Assembly (NCBI GenBank): GCA_903873415.1
Contig: CAIQOK010000133.1
Location: 1 to 39,554 of the forward strand
Direction: 5' to 3'
DNA: 39,554 bases
Origin: an uncultured Verrucomicrobiota bacterium
GTDB lineage: Bacteria; Verrucomicrobiota; Verrucomicrobiia; Limisphaerales; CAIQOK01
In this document: positions 32,740 through 39,554 of the stretch, piece after piece
Layout: each line of letters opens with the position of its first letter
Numbering within the stretch: position 1 is the first letter of the stretch
Notes under the pieces: model-generated
Told to the model about the DNA's origin: nothing
Seen by the model: only the letters and a program-made list of their open reading frames with translations
Database searches by the model: none
Program-made: the position numbers and the translations under genes

Positions 32740-33329
32740 AATTCACGCAAACCCTCCCGGGCCTCACCCTGGCCCTCCTGCTCCATCACGTCCGCCCGGT
32801 CGCGGCCCAGACCAACCTGCCCGCCCCACCGCCCACCCCGGCCACCTTCAGCCGGTTTATCTCCGAGCGGAACATCTTCGACCCGAACCGCTCCCCGCGC
32901 TTTGCCCGCAGCAGCCCGAGAACCGAGCCCAAACCAACCCGCACCACCCGCGAAACCCCCACCTTCACCCTCGTCGGCACCATGAGTTATGAAAAAGGAC
33001 TCTTCGCCTTCTTTGACGGCAGCAGCCCCGAACTGCGCAAAATCCTCTGCCAGTCTGACTCCAACACCATCGCCGGCTACTCCGTGGCCGAAATCACCCT
33101 CACCGGGGCCAGACTGCTGAGCATCGACAAAAAAGAAACACTCGAACTCAAGCTCGGCGAGCGAATGCGCCAAGAGGAAAACCGCTGGCGAGTCATCGCC
33201 CCCTCGGAGTTGCCCCCCGAAAACACCCCGAAAGAGACGCCCGCAGCCACTCCGGCCCCCGCCGCAGCCGCTGAACCTAATGATATTTTGAAAAAGCTCA
33301 TGCAGAAACGAGAACAGGAATTAAAATGA
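32736..33329 (+). CDS. GspC/PilP-like protein
   Basis: 197 residues. A hydrophobic N-terminus (8-24) may be a signal peptide or anchor. Then FSRFISERNIFDPNRSPRF, the phrase (..NIFDP.R) found before the homology region of GspC and in PilP-like proteins, followed by FTLVGTMSYEKGLFAFFD, IAGYSVAEITLTGARLLS, IDKKETLELKLGERM. This is the small beta domain that binds the N0 domain of secretins. A Pro/Ala linker and a charged C-terminal helix follow; no PDZ domain is present. It connects the inner-membrane platform to the outer-membrane channel, and its position directly before the secretin genes supports this. ATGA overlap at both ends. Confidence 0.7.
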   Translation: MKFTQTLPGLTLALLLHHVRPVAAQTNLPAPPPTPATFSRFISERNIFDPNRSPRFARSSPRTEPKPTRTTRETPTFTLVGTMSYEKGLFAFFDGSSPELRKILCQSDSNTIAGYSVAEITLTGARLLSIDKKETLELKLGERMRQEENRWRVIAPSELPPENTPKETPAATPAPAAAAEPNDILKKLMQKREQELK

Positions 33330-34663
33330 AAACCACAGCCTCAGCCCTTCTTAGCGCGCTCTGCCTTTCCGCCCTGACCTTCCCGGTGGCCGCCCAACCG
33401 ACCCCCGGAAACTCAGCGCAGACCAATAGCATTGGCACCCAGCCCCCCACCCCCCCAACGCAAACCGCTCCCGACACCGCGGCCGATAAACAGTCGACCC
33501 CTCAAATACCACGCCAGACCGAGTCCATCATCATCCAACCCAAACACAGAGAGCCCCAAGCCCTGCCAAACCCGTTCGCCCCGCCAACGAAACCGGTAGG
33601 CACCAATACCGCAGAACTGCGCCTGAACTTCCGCAACGCCCCCTTGGAAATGGTGCTCAACTATCTCAGCGATGCAGCCGGTTTCATCATCGTTCTCGAC
33701 ACCCGCATCACCGGCACCGTCAATATCATCAGCAGCCATCCGGTGACCCGCGAGGAGGCCGTCGACCTCCTCAATACTGAGCTGAACCGCAACAATTATG
33801 CCGCCATCCGCGAAGGCCGCACCCTGACCATCGTGGACAAAAGCGTTGCCAAAACCCGCAACATCCCCGTCCGCACCGGCAACATCCCCGCCAACATCCC
33901 CAAAAACGACGAAATCGTCACCCAGATCATTCCCATCCGCTTCGTCGAAGCCCGGCAGCTAACCTCCGACCTGGCGCCGTTCCTCTCCTCCCAGGCAACC
34001 ATTACCGCGAACGAAACCGGCAATGCCATTTTGATCACCGACACCCAGGCCAACATCCGGCACCTCGTTGAAATCATTCAAGCGGTGGACAGCAACGCCG
34101 AAGCGGAAACCGAAATCCGCGTCTTCCGATTGAAAAACGCAAGTCCGACAGATATTGCCAATGAACTTGGCAGCATCTTTCCAAGCAGCTCCGGCGGTTC
34201 ACAATCCCCAATCCGCTTCGGCGGCGGCAGTGGCGGATTCTTCTCCCGGATGATGGGCGGTGGCGGCGGCGACACCGGTGGTCAAAGTAAGAACGCCAAC
34301 GATCGCATCAAAAAGGCAACCCAGGTTACCGCCGTGGCCGATACGCGTATCCAAGCCGTCATCGTAACCGCGCCCAAGGACTTGATGCTCCAGATCGCTG
34401 AGATGATGACCGACCTGGATGTCCCCTCGGACCGGGATCAAGGGGTTTATGTGTTTCAGATGAAAAACGGGGATCCACAGCAGGCGGTGCAGGTCTTGCA
34501 AAACATGTTCCAGAGCGGCACATCCGCCCGCACGAGCAGCGGATCCTCGCAAAACAGCCCACTGCAGCAGCGGGCTTTGAACAGCACCACCAGCATGGGC
34601 TCCACCACCCCCTCGGGGATCGGCGGCGGCACAACCGGCGGCGGCAGTCGGACTGGCCTGTGA
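33326..34663 (+). CDS. Secretin N-terminal half (N0-N1-N2 and first part of N3)
   Basis: 445 residues with a signal peptide (1-23) and a Pro/Thr/Gln-rich stretch to about 90. N0 (96-175, LRLNFRNAPLEMVLNYLSDA), N1 (196-256, IIPIRFVEARQLTSDLAPFL), N2 (262-368, interrupted by a Gly-rich loop at 288-320) and the opening of N3 (373-397, VYVFQMKNGDPQQAVQVLQN). It then ends in a Ser/Gly/Thr-rich tail (GIGGGTTGGGSRTGL). No secretin pore domain is present, so alone it cannot form a channel. The remaining part is the next gene, 18 bases downstream. It reaches down into the periplasm to meet the GspC/PilP-like protein. Confidence 0.85.
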   Translation: MKTTASALLSALCLSALTFPVAAQPTPGNSAQTNSIGTQPPTPPTQTAPDTAADKQSTPQIPRQTESIIIQPKHREPQALPNPFAPPTKPVGTNTAELRLNFRNAPLEMVLNYLSDAAGFIIVLDTRITGTVNIISSHPVTREEAVDLLNTELNRNNYAAIREGRTLTIVDKSVAKTRNIPVRTGNIPANIPKNDEIVTQIIPIRFVEARQLTSDLAPFLSSQATITANETGNAILITDTQANIRHLVEIIQAVDSNAEAETEIRVFRLKNASPTDIANELGSIFPSSSGGSQSPIRFGGGSGGFFSRMMGGGGGDTGGQSKNANDRIKKATQVTAVADTRIQAVIVTAPKDLMLQIAEMMTDLDVPSDRDQGVYVFQMKNGDPQQAVQVLQNMFQSGTSARTSSGSSQNSPLQQRALNSTTSMGSTTPSGIGGGTTGGGSRTGL

Positions 34664-34681
34664 CACCTGAAACACAATTCG

Positions 34682-36019
34682 ATGAAAACGCATAATATGA
34701 AAGCAAACGGTTTCAAGAAGCATCTCGCTGCAACGCTGGCCCTCGCCCTATCCTCCGCGATCGAACTCTCCGCCCAGTCCAGATACGGCGGCGGCGGATT
34801 CGGCGGATTTGGTGGATTTGGAGGCTTCGGCGGATTCGGAAGTGGATCCAGTGGCAGTTCCAGCAGAGGCAGTACCACCCCCAGCGGCCAATACAACAAC
34901 AACGGCACCGTCGGCAACGCCGTCATCTCCGTCGATCCCGTCACCCACAACATCATTGTCATCGCCGACAAGCAGACCCGCGAGCAAATCGGCGAAGTCC
35001 TCGCCAAACTCGACGCCCCGACGCCGCAGGTGCTCATCAAAGTCGTGTTCCTTGAGGTCGAACATAACAACCAGTCGGAAATTGGTGTCCAAGGCGGTTA
35101 CACCGGAGTTAACAAGAATTTCTCCCAGGCGGTGGGCTATGCCACCAACTTCGCCGTGGCCGACAATTCCATCGTTCCTCAAAGCATCTCTCCGGTAAAA
35201 CAGAGCGTCAACGCCAACAACAACTTCGGCCTGCCCCAATCCATCCCCGGAGCCACCGGCAACGGAGGTGTCTACCAGCTCATGGGCAGTGATTTCACGG
35301 CCACCCTGCAAGCCATCGCCGCCGCTGGCAAATCCCAGGTCCTCTCCCGCCCCTCCATCCTGGCCCGCGACGGTCAAATGGCACAGATCATTGTCGGCCA
35401 GAGCGTCTACCTGCCCAGCGGAGTGAGCTATAGCTCCGTCGGCGGAACAGCCTCCAGCATCCCAACCATCAACGGCAGCTATCAAAACGTGGGCATCCAG
35501 CTCGATGTCACCCCATTCATCGGAGCCAACAGCCTCGTCCAGATGATCCTTCAGCCACAGATCACCTCCGTCGACCTCTCCACACCCGGTCAGATAATCG
35601 CAGTCGCCCCAAGCACCCTGAGTTCAACTGCCGTCTATGCGCCCAACCTCAACAAACGTTCCGCCAACACCGTCGTAGTCACCCCGGACGGACAACCAGT
35701 CGTCATCGGCGGCCTCATCTCCAACGCCAAATCCTCCAGCGACACCAAAGTGCCGATTCTGGGCGATATTCCGCTGCTGGGCTTGCTCTTCAAATCCAGC
35801 GCCAAATCCAGCCGCAAAAACGAACTCCTCATCTTCCTCACCCCCCATATCGTCCAGATGCCTTCCGCCCTGGCCGCCCTGGCCACCAAGGAAACCGGCC
35901 AGTCCCAGCTCATCACCAACTCCATCTCGGAACAGGACCTCGACCGCTATCTGGAACGGGTCCCAGTCAAACCTGTTCCCCACGGCAAGCCAGACCCCAA
36001 ATCCACACCTCGGCGTTGA
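34682..36019 (+). CDS. gspD: Secretin C-terminal half (end of N3 and pore domain)
   Basis: 445 residues. Its own signal peptide (about 10-32, FKKHLAATLALALSSAIELSA), then a Gly-Phe tract (36-54), a Ser-rich linker, and AVISVDPVTHNIIVIADKQT (80-99) through LDAPTPQVLIKVVFLEVE. This is the second half of an N3 domain and the start of the pore domain. The pore domain has KSQVLSRPSILARDGQMAQI (217-236), VGIQLDVTPFI, and the secretin signature VPILGDIPLLGLLF (357-370), ending ELLIFLTPHIVQ. It forms the outer-membrane ring. ATG at 34682 or 34697 are both possible starts. A C-terminal extension of about 50 residues may bind a pilotin. Confidence 0.88.
   Translation: MKTHNMKANGFKKHLAATLALALSSAIELSAQSRYGGGGFGGFGGFGGFGGFGSGSSGSSSRGSTTPSGQYNNNGTVGNAVISVDPVTHNIIVIADKQTREQIGEVLAKLDAPTPQVLIKVVFLEVEHNNQSEIGVQGGYTGVNKNFSQAVGYATNFAVADNSIVPQSISPVKQSVNANNNFGLPQSIPGATGNGGVYQLMGSDFTATLQAIAAAGKSQVLSRPSILARDGQMAQIIVGQSVYLPSGVSYSSVGGTASSIPTINGSYQNVGIQLDVTPFIGANSLVQMILQPQITSVDLSTPGQIIAVAPSTLSSTAVYAPNLNKRSANTVVVTPDGQPVVIGGLISNAKSSSDTKVPILGDIPLLGLLFKSSAKSSRKNELLIFLTPHIVQMPSALAALATKETGQSQLITNSISEQDLDRYLERVPVKPVPHGKPDPKSTPRR
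34787..34843 (+). repeat. Gly-Phe coding repeat
   Basis: The codons for residues 36-54 of the secretin half repeat GGA/GGC-TT(T/C)-GG units, giving GGGGFGGFGGFGGFGGFG right after the signal peptide. Codons vary at the third base, so the peptide rather than the DNA seems to be conserved. Confidence 0.75.
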
Positions 36020-36071
36020 ACCCCACAGGGCCTCTTGGAGGTAATCCACCACCCAAAACCACAAAGCTTCT

Positions 36072-37595
36072 ATGAATGCCCCAGTCGGCCGACGCATCCT
36101 CGTTTACGGGGCGCTCCTCACCCTCTGGGCCCTGATCCTAGGCTGGCAGGTCGCGGAGCATTTCCGGGTACGCCGGGCCGCCCGGGCCGAACTCATCTAC
36201 AGAGCCAAGGACATCTCCTCCACTCTGGTCATCGTTCTGCGCTCCCAGCGCCGCTTCGGCGGCGTGGTCTCCAAGGAACGACTCGAGTCCGCACTGACCG
36301 ATCTGGTCAAACCCGCCGAGCCCGGGCAATCCGGCGAGCTCAAAGGCATCGCCCTGCTCAATGCCGCCGGCGATGTTGTAGCCTCCGCCGGAACAGTGCC
36401 CGAACTCTCCCAAAAGGGAGCCCCTCATCCCCCGGAGCTGTGGGAGGAACGCACCGTCACCTTGATGAACCTGGTGGATCTGGGCACCAACCTCACCCGC
36501 GAGGTCGAAAACACCACCACCCCGATCATCCTGTCACGGGAAAACTTTTTCCGGCCCGGAGAAACCAATCACTCCACCAACCTGCTGATGGACGCCCGCT
36601 TTGACCTCCACCGTTCCACCAACCTCCTCACCTCGGCCATCACTACCAATCCCCCACCGCGCGGAGACTGGACACGGGGTCGCCCCCGCTTCGGCCGCCC
36701 CTTCGGCATGAGCGAAGATCAGTTCAAAACAATCCTCGAAAAACAAGGCGTTCACAGCTTTGTCATCCTCATGTCCACAGATTCCGCGGACGAAACCTGC
36801 GCACGCGATCGGTGGCTGCGAATCATCATCGCCTCCCTGGCCACCGTCTCGGTGGCCGGTTCCGGACTGGCCTGGCGCACACTCTCCAATTCGGCCGAGT
36901 TGCAAATCCGCCTGCTCCGCGCCAGCGAACTCAACACGCATCTGCGGGAAATGAACCTCGCCGCCGCCGGACTGGCCCACGAAACCCGCAACCCCCTCAA
37001 CATCGTCCGAGGCTTGGCGCAGATGATTTCACGCCAGCCCGACGCACCCGCGGAGACACGGGAAAAGTCCCGCGCCATTGTCGAGGAAACGGACAAGGTC
37101 ACCGCACAGTTGAATGAATTCATCAACTACTCCAAACCGCGCCAAGTCCGACGCACCGCGCTGGCTCTGGCACCCGCCATCCAGGAAGTCGTCCGTGCTC
37201 TAGGCTTCGATCTTGAGGAAAAACAAATCAAACTGGAAGTCAAAGGCGACCCCCTCACTATCCAGGCCGATGAACAACTCTTCCGCCAGACCCTATTCAA
37301 CCTGATGCTCAACGCCATCCAAGCCGTCGAACCGGGCGGAACCATCCAGCTCTTGTCCGGACGACAAAACACCTCCGCAGCCTGGCTCGAAATCCGCGAC
37401 ACCGGGCCTGGAGTGCCGCCCGAACGACGGCAGGAAGTGTTCAAACCCTACTTCACCACCAACCAGAAAGGCACCGGGCTGGGCTTGGCGGTCGTCCAGC
37501 AGATCGTTCTGGCGCACGGTTGGGAAATCACCTGCCTGCCCAACGAACCGCGCGGCGCCGTCTTCCGCCTTACCCACCTGGCCTTGGCAACCTGA
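36072..37595 (+). CDS. Membrane sensor histidine kinase (NtrB/ZraS type)
   Basis: 507 residues. Membrane helix 1 at 8-27, a periplasmic sensor region of about 220 residues (28-249) with no recognised fold, and helix 2 at 250-268. Then the phosphoacceptor LAHETRNPLNIVRGL (301-315, His303), N box FNLMLNAIQAVEPGG (Asn414), G1 DTGPGVP (443-449), F box VFKPYFTT, G2 GTGLGLAV (467-474). The H-E-x-R-NPL and N-box patterns are those of kinases that pair with sigma-54 activators of the NtrC class. It follows the secretin half by 52 bases, probably in the same operon. No response regulator is present in the window. Confidence 0.88.
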   Translation: MNAPVGRRILVYGALLTLWALILGWQVAEHFRVRRAARAELIYRAKDISSTLVIVLRSQRRFGGVVSKERLESALTDLVKPAEPGQSGELKGIALLNAAGDVVASAGTVPELSQKGAPHPPELWEERTVTLMNLVDLGTNLTREVENTTTPIILSRENFFRPGETNHSTNLLMDARFDLHRSTNLLTSAITTNPPPRGDWTRGRPRFGRPFGMSEDQFKTILEKQGVHSFVILMSTDSADETCARDRWLRIIIASLATVSVAGSGLAWRTLSNSAELQIRLLRASELNTHLREMNLAAAGLAHETRNPLNIVRGLAQMISRQPDAPAETREKSRAIVEETDKVTAQLNEFINYSKPRQVRRTALALAPAIQEVVRALGFDLEEKQIKLEVKGDPLTIQADEQLFRQTLFNLMLNAIQAVEPGGTIQLLSGRQNTSAAWLEIRDTGPGVPPERRQEVFKPYFTTNQKGTGLGLAVVQQIVLAHGWEITCLPNEPRGAVFRLTHLALAT

Positions 37596-38039
37596 CACAC
37601 CCCGTTGCCCCCTCCCCCTTCAGCCGCAGATGGCAGAAAATCCGATCGCCCTTTTCCCTTCTCCGAGCTCCGAGCTTCCGCGTCCTCCTTTCTGGCCGGA
37701 GGAAACAACGAAAAACCGCGGCAACCATCCTGCACCGACCGCTATTGCCCGTTGCCGTCCTTTCAAGCGCCGGAGGCAAGACTTGTCTATGGCCAAAACC
37801 AAAAAATTACATCTTCCCAAGCCCCGGAGAGTTGACACAGAAGACCGAATGTCGAAGGTCAGTCCTGAAAATGCCGATCACCTCCGGCGGCCTATGCCCA
37901 CCGGCATCTTAAAAAACACCAATTGTTGTGACCCTCCTCCGCTTTGCCCTTCACCAACAGCCTACTGACGCCAAGCCACCCGCCCCGCCTTGACGCAATC
38001 CCTTTTACACCCCGCCGGCGCCTGATATGCTCTTGCTCT
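37596..38039 (+). other. Gene-free stretch between the kinase and mnmA
   Basis: 444 bases. Open frames exist but none has a credible composition or motif. No terminator with a T run was seen. The mnmA promoter should lie here; TGATAT just before the mnmA start is a possible -10 but no matching -35 is at the right distance. Confidence 0.35.
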
Positions 38040-39158
38040 GTGAATTTTCAAAAACGTCAGCGCGTCGTCTGCGGCATGAGCGGCGGGGTGGACTCCTCCG
38101 CCACCGCAGCCCTCCTGATCGAGCAAGGCTATGACGTCATCGGCATTACCCTCAAACTCTGGCCTCAAGATTGCGTCAACCGCGCCGAAGATAAGTGCTG
38201 CGGCCCGCAGGCCGTGACCGACGCCCGCTCGGTCTGCCACAAGCTGAACATCCCCTATTACCTCATCGACGAGGCCGCCGAATTCCAAAAACACGTCATC
38301 CAGTATTTCGCCGACGAATACAAGGCCGGCCGCACCCCGAATCCCTGCGTGATGTGCAATCAAAACCTCAAATTCGGCCGCCTCATCGACCGCGCCGACC
38401 AGCTCGGCGCCGACTTCATCGCCACCGGCCATTTCGCCCGAATAGAACGCGCCCCCACCCCGACTGACGGACCGGACTTGGCTCTGCCCGCCCAGGGCCG
38501 TTACCTCCTCAAACGCGGCCGGGACTTGCGCAAGGATCAAAGCTATTTCCTCTTCTCCCTGCGCCAGGACCAACTGGCCCGGACACTCTTCCCCTTGGGC
38601 GAAAAAACCAAGAGCGACACCCGCGAGCTGGCCCGGCACTGCAACCTCAAAACCGCCGACAAACAGGAGAGCATGGAAATCTGTTTCGTTCCGGACAACA
38701 ATTACGGCGGCTTCCTGCAGCAAGCCAACCTCGTCCAAAAACACCGGGGTGAAATCGTCAACCTCTTCGGCCAAGTCCTTGGCCACCATGACGGCATCGA
38801 ATTTTACACCATCGGCCAGCGCAAAGGCCTGGGCATCACCACCCCAAAACCAGTCTACGTCGTCAACCTCGAAGCGGAAACCAACCGGGTCGTCGTAGGC
38901 GATGAGTCGGATCTCGACCGGGACGAGTTCACCGCCGACAGATGCAACTGGCATCCCTTTGAAAAACTCACCGGGCCCATCGAGGTCATGACCAAAATCC
39001 GCTACAACCACCCCGGCGCATCCGCCACCTTGACTCCACTGGAAAATGGAAAGGTCAAAGTAAAACTCCACTCCCCCCAGCGCGCCATCACCCCGGGACA
39101 GGCCGCCGTCTTTTATCAGGATGACCTGGTCCTAGGCGGCGGTTGGATCATGCGCTAG
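38040..39158 (+). CDS. mnmA: tRNA-specific 2-thiouridylase
   Basis: 372 residues from a GTG at 38040, which gives VNFQKRQRVVCGMSGGVDSS, the PP-loop SGGVDSS at 14-20. Catalytic Cys103 in TPNPCVMCN and Cys215 in ESMEICFVPDN. Further motifs include DFIATGHFARI, KDQSYFLFSL, YTIGQRKGLGI and the C-terminal beta barrel (ATLTPLENGKVKVKLHSPQR). It makes 2-thiouridine at position 34 of tRNA-Lys, Glu and Gln. An in-frame ATG at 37944 would add 32 residues of unlike composition and is rejected. MnmA usually ranges 350-380 residues. Confidence 0.94.
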   Translation: MNFQKRQRVVCGMSGGVDSSATAALLIEQGYDVIGITLKLWPQDCVNRAEDKCCGPQAVTDARSVCHKLNIPYYLIDEAAEFQKHVIQYFADEYKAGRTPNPCVMCNQNLKFGRLIDRADQLGADFIATGHFARIERAPTPTDGPDLALPAQGRYLLKRGRDLRKDQSYFLFSLRQDQLARTLFPLGEKTKSDTRELARHCNLKTADKQESMEICFVPDNNYGGFLQQANLVQKHRGEIVNLFGQVLGHHDGIEFYTIGQRKGLGITTPKPVYVVNLEAETNRVVVGDESDLDRDEFTADRCNWHPFEKLTGPIEVMTKIRYNHPGASATLTPLENGKVKVKLHSPQRAITPGQAAVFYQDDLVLGGGWIMR

Positions 39159-39307
39159 CCCGAATTCCGATTCCGGGACAGCGATCTGATTTTTTCGCGG
39201 TATCGACCTTCGGATTTCCTCAGGATTCCGCCATTTTCCGCTGTCAAACGGCGTGTGGTGGCGACCCACCCTCTTCTCATCCGTCGCGCCGCGGTTACTC
39301 TGGCGAC

Positions 39308-39554
39308 ATGTCTCTCAAGTCCAGCACGCGCAAAAAGAGCGGCAAGGAGCCTCGCTCCTGGTCCGTCGTCAAAAGCCGCCGCATCGGGCCCGGCATGGGG
39401 CAGCGGCATGTCCCCTGCCTGGGCGAGATCGACGATTCCCAGCGCGCCGCGTGGCAGAAGGCCATCGACGTCTTTGACGAACACGACGGGCAGACCCGGC
39501 GCTGCGCGATCTCTCCCGCCGATCGCACCCCGCCCGCCGTGCAGGTCCAACCCA
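39308..39554 (+). CDS. IS1634/IS4-like transposase, N-terminal part (cut by window edge)
   Basis: 82 residues visible from the ATG at 39308. After a basic start, SWSVVKSRRIGPGMGQRHVP then CLGEIDDSQRAAWQKAI. This matches the N-terminal phrase of IS1634-type transposases (YWALVES-RT--G-RQRVVAYLGEL...). The DDE domain would lie beyond the window. The left inverted repeat should be in 39159-39307 but cannot be picked out without the other end. It marks a mobile region continuing to the right. Confidence 0.65.
   Translation, partial: MSLKSSTRKKSGKEPRSWSVVKSRRIGPGMGQRHVPCLGEIDDSQRAAWQKAIDVFDEHDGQTRRCAISPADRTPPAVQVQP

Noticed and set aside
34748-35485. 245-codon minus-strand frame opposite the secretin half
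   Set aside because: Antisense shadow; low-complexity Gly/Asp/Val composition and no motif.
37962-39071. 369-codon minus-strand frame opposite mnmA
   Set aside because: Antisense shadow of mnmA, rich in Gly/Val/Glu as expected from the reverse reading of high-GC codons.
39155-39550. Long minus-strand frame at the right end
   Set aside because: It is the shadow of the transposase gene on the plus strand, which has a recognisable IS1634-like N-terminus.

Overview
The window looks like a stretch of chromosome from a GC-rich, Gram-negative bacterium, most probably a member of the Verrucomicrobiota. This rests on the mix of ordinary housekeeping genes, a complete two-membrane secretion machine with an outer-membrane secretin, several conserved proteins of a type I associate with that phylum (DUF4832 glycosidase-like protein, DUF3106 protein after an ECF sigma/anti-sigma pair), and a tmRNA tag ending in LALAA. 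The phylum is an inference; no rRNA is present.

Left part (1-6.3 kb): the start of thrS (minus strand, cut by the window edge), a divergent Bpt/ATE-like transferase, a conserved protein of unknown function, a small FlgM-like protein, a probable lipoprotein of the DUF4832 family, a VF530 (DUF2132) gene preceded by a probably frameshifted small gene, and a complete one-piece tmRNA (ssrA). This part is gene-poor, with several gaps of 300-650 bases.

Middle part (6.3-22 kb): mostly minus-strand housekeeping genes. They are a DEAD-box RNA helicase, a small cysteine-rich protein and a LysE-type exporter; pssA and psd (phosphatidylethanolamine synthesis); glnD; then on the plus strand an ECF sigma factor, its probable anti-sigma factor and a DUF3106 protein; then on the minus strand a YkgJ-type cysteine-cluster protein, fmt, a short-LID nucleoside monophosphate kinase, a membrane protein and bifunctional nnr. 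Divergent from nnr are nadC and birA, joined by a 33-codon reading frame that overlaps both.

A gap of about 940 bases after birA holds the degraded left end of an IS21-family element, followed by tRNA-Gly(GCC).

Right part (23.4-37.6 kb): the most interesting region is a type II secretion (T2SS-like) operon: a small secreted protein, gspE, a 47-codon frame, gspF, G, H, I, J, K, a PilM/PilN-like gspL, gspM, a gspC/pilP-like gene, a secretin encoded as two separate exported proteins, and a membrane histidine kinase. The secretin break falls within the N3 domain. Upstream of the operon is a near-consensus sigma-54 promoter preceded by two dyad sites of the same N5-spaced architecture as NtrC sites, 31 bp apart. 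The terminal kinase is of the NtrB/ZraS type that usually works with sigma-54 activators. Together these suggest a kinase-controlled, sigma-54-dependent secretion system with a two-piece outer-membrane channel. The window closes with mnmA and the 5' part of an IS1634/IS4-like transposase gene.
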